NCBI GenBank assembly: GCA_900542835.1
Contig: UQPB01000049.1
Location: forward strand, 1-22,275
DNA length: 22,275 bases
From: an uncultured Pelosinus sp.
GTDB taxonomy: Bacteria; Bacillota; Negativicutes; Sporomusales; Acetonemataceae
Direction: 5' to 3'
Positions 22,225 through 22,275 of the stretch are shown one piece after another. Position 1 is the stretch's first letter; each line of letters starts with the position of its first letter. The notes below the pieces were generated by a model that was given only the letters and a program-made list of their open reading frames with translations, made no database searches and was not told where the DNA came from. A program made the position numbers and the translations under genes.

Positions 22225-22275
22225 AGGCCGTTGATAAAGCCCCACCTACGTTGTTCCCCGCAAGGGGGATGCCGC

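Overview
The window most likely comes from an anaerobic, diderm member of the Bacillota (Negativicutes, Sporomusaceae-like). This is inference from mixed signals. The gene style is Bacillota-like: strong AGGAGG-type ribosome binding sites, GTG and TTG starts, a LytTR two-component pair and a cobalamin riboswitch with an intrinsic terminator. One gene, however, encodes a Sec-exported beta-barrel ending in Phe, which implies an outer membrane. The sequence is moderately GC-rich, and no rRNA, tRNA, CRISPR array or insertion sequence was seen.

Region 1 (about 1-7370, + strand): a strong terminator is followed by a cobalamin riboswitch (280-441) with a terminator-type expression platform (615-642). 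It controls a six-gene ABC importer of the nickel/dipeptide class: two paralogous lipoprotein binding proteins, two permeases and two ATPases. B12 control of a NikABCDE-like transporter suggests uptake of cobalt, a cobalt chelate or a corrinoid-related ligand. The two dissimilar binding proteins suggest two ligands.

Region 2 (7399-9200, - strand): a DUF362 protein with two 4Fe-4S motifs converges on the transporter operon. Upstream of it are a 76-residue unknown protein and an element resembling the core of a T-box.

Region 3 (9199-16634, - strand): a short-chain fatty-acid/CoA operon. In transcription order it holds a GntP-family permease, a propionate/acetate-type CoA-transferase, an acetyl-CoA acetyltransferase, an acyl-CoA dehydrogenase and an enoyl-CoA hydratase, followed by MarR and TetR regulators. 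Import, CoA activation, two redox/hydration steps and thiolysis are encoded. A 3-hydroxyacyl-CoA dehydrogenase and the electron-transfer flavoproteins are not, so they must come from elsewhere. Short perfect palindromes overlap the predicted promoters of marR and of the operon.

Region 4 (16635-18489, + strand): a divergent YxjG/MetE-C-like zinc methyltransferase gene, then a hairpin-rich, apparently non-coding stretch of 379 bp.

Region 5 (18490-22275): a membrane sensor kinase of the LytS/AgrC (HPK10-GHKL) kind and a LytTR response regulator, both on the + strand. They are separated by an oppositely oriented outer-membrane barrel gene with an omptin-like Asp-x-Asp-Trp-Met motif. Several stop codons in the window lie inside perfect hairpins.
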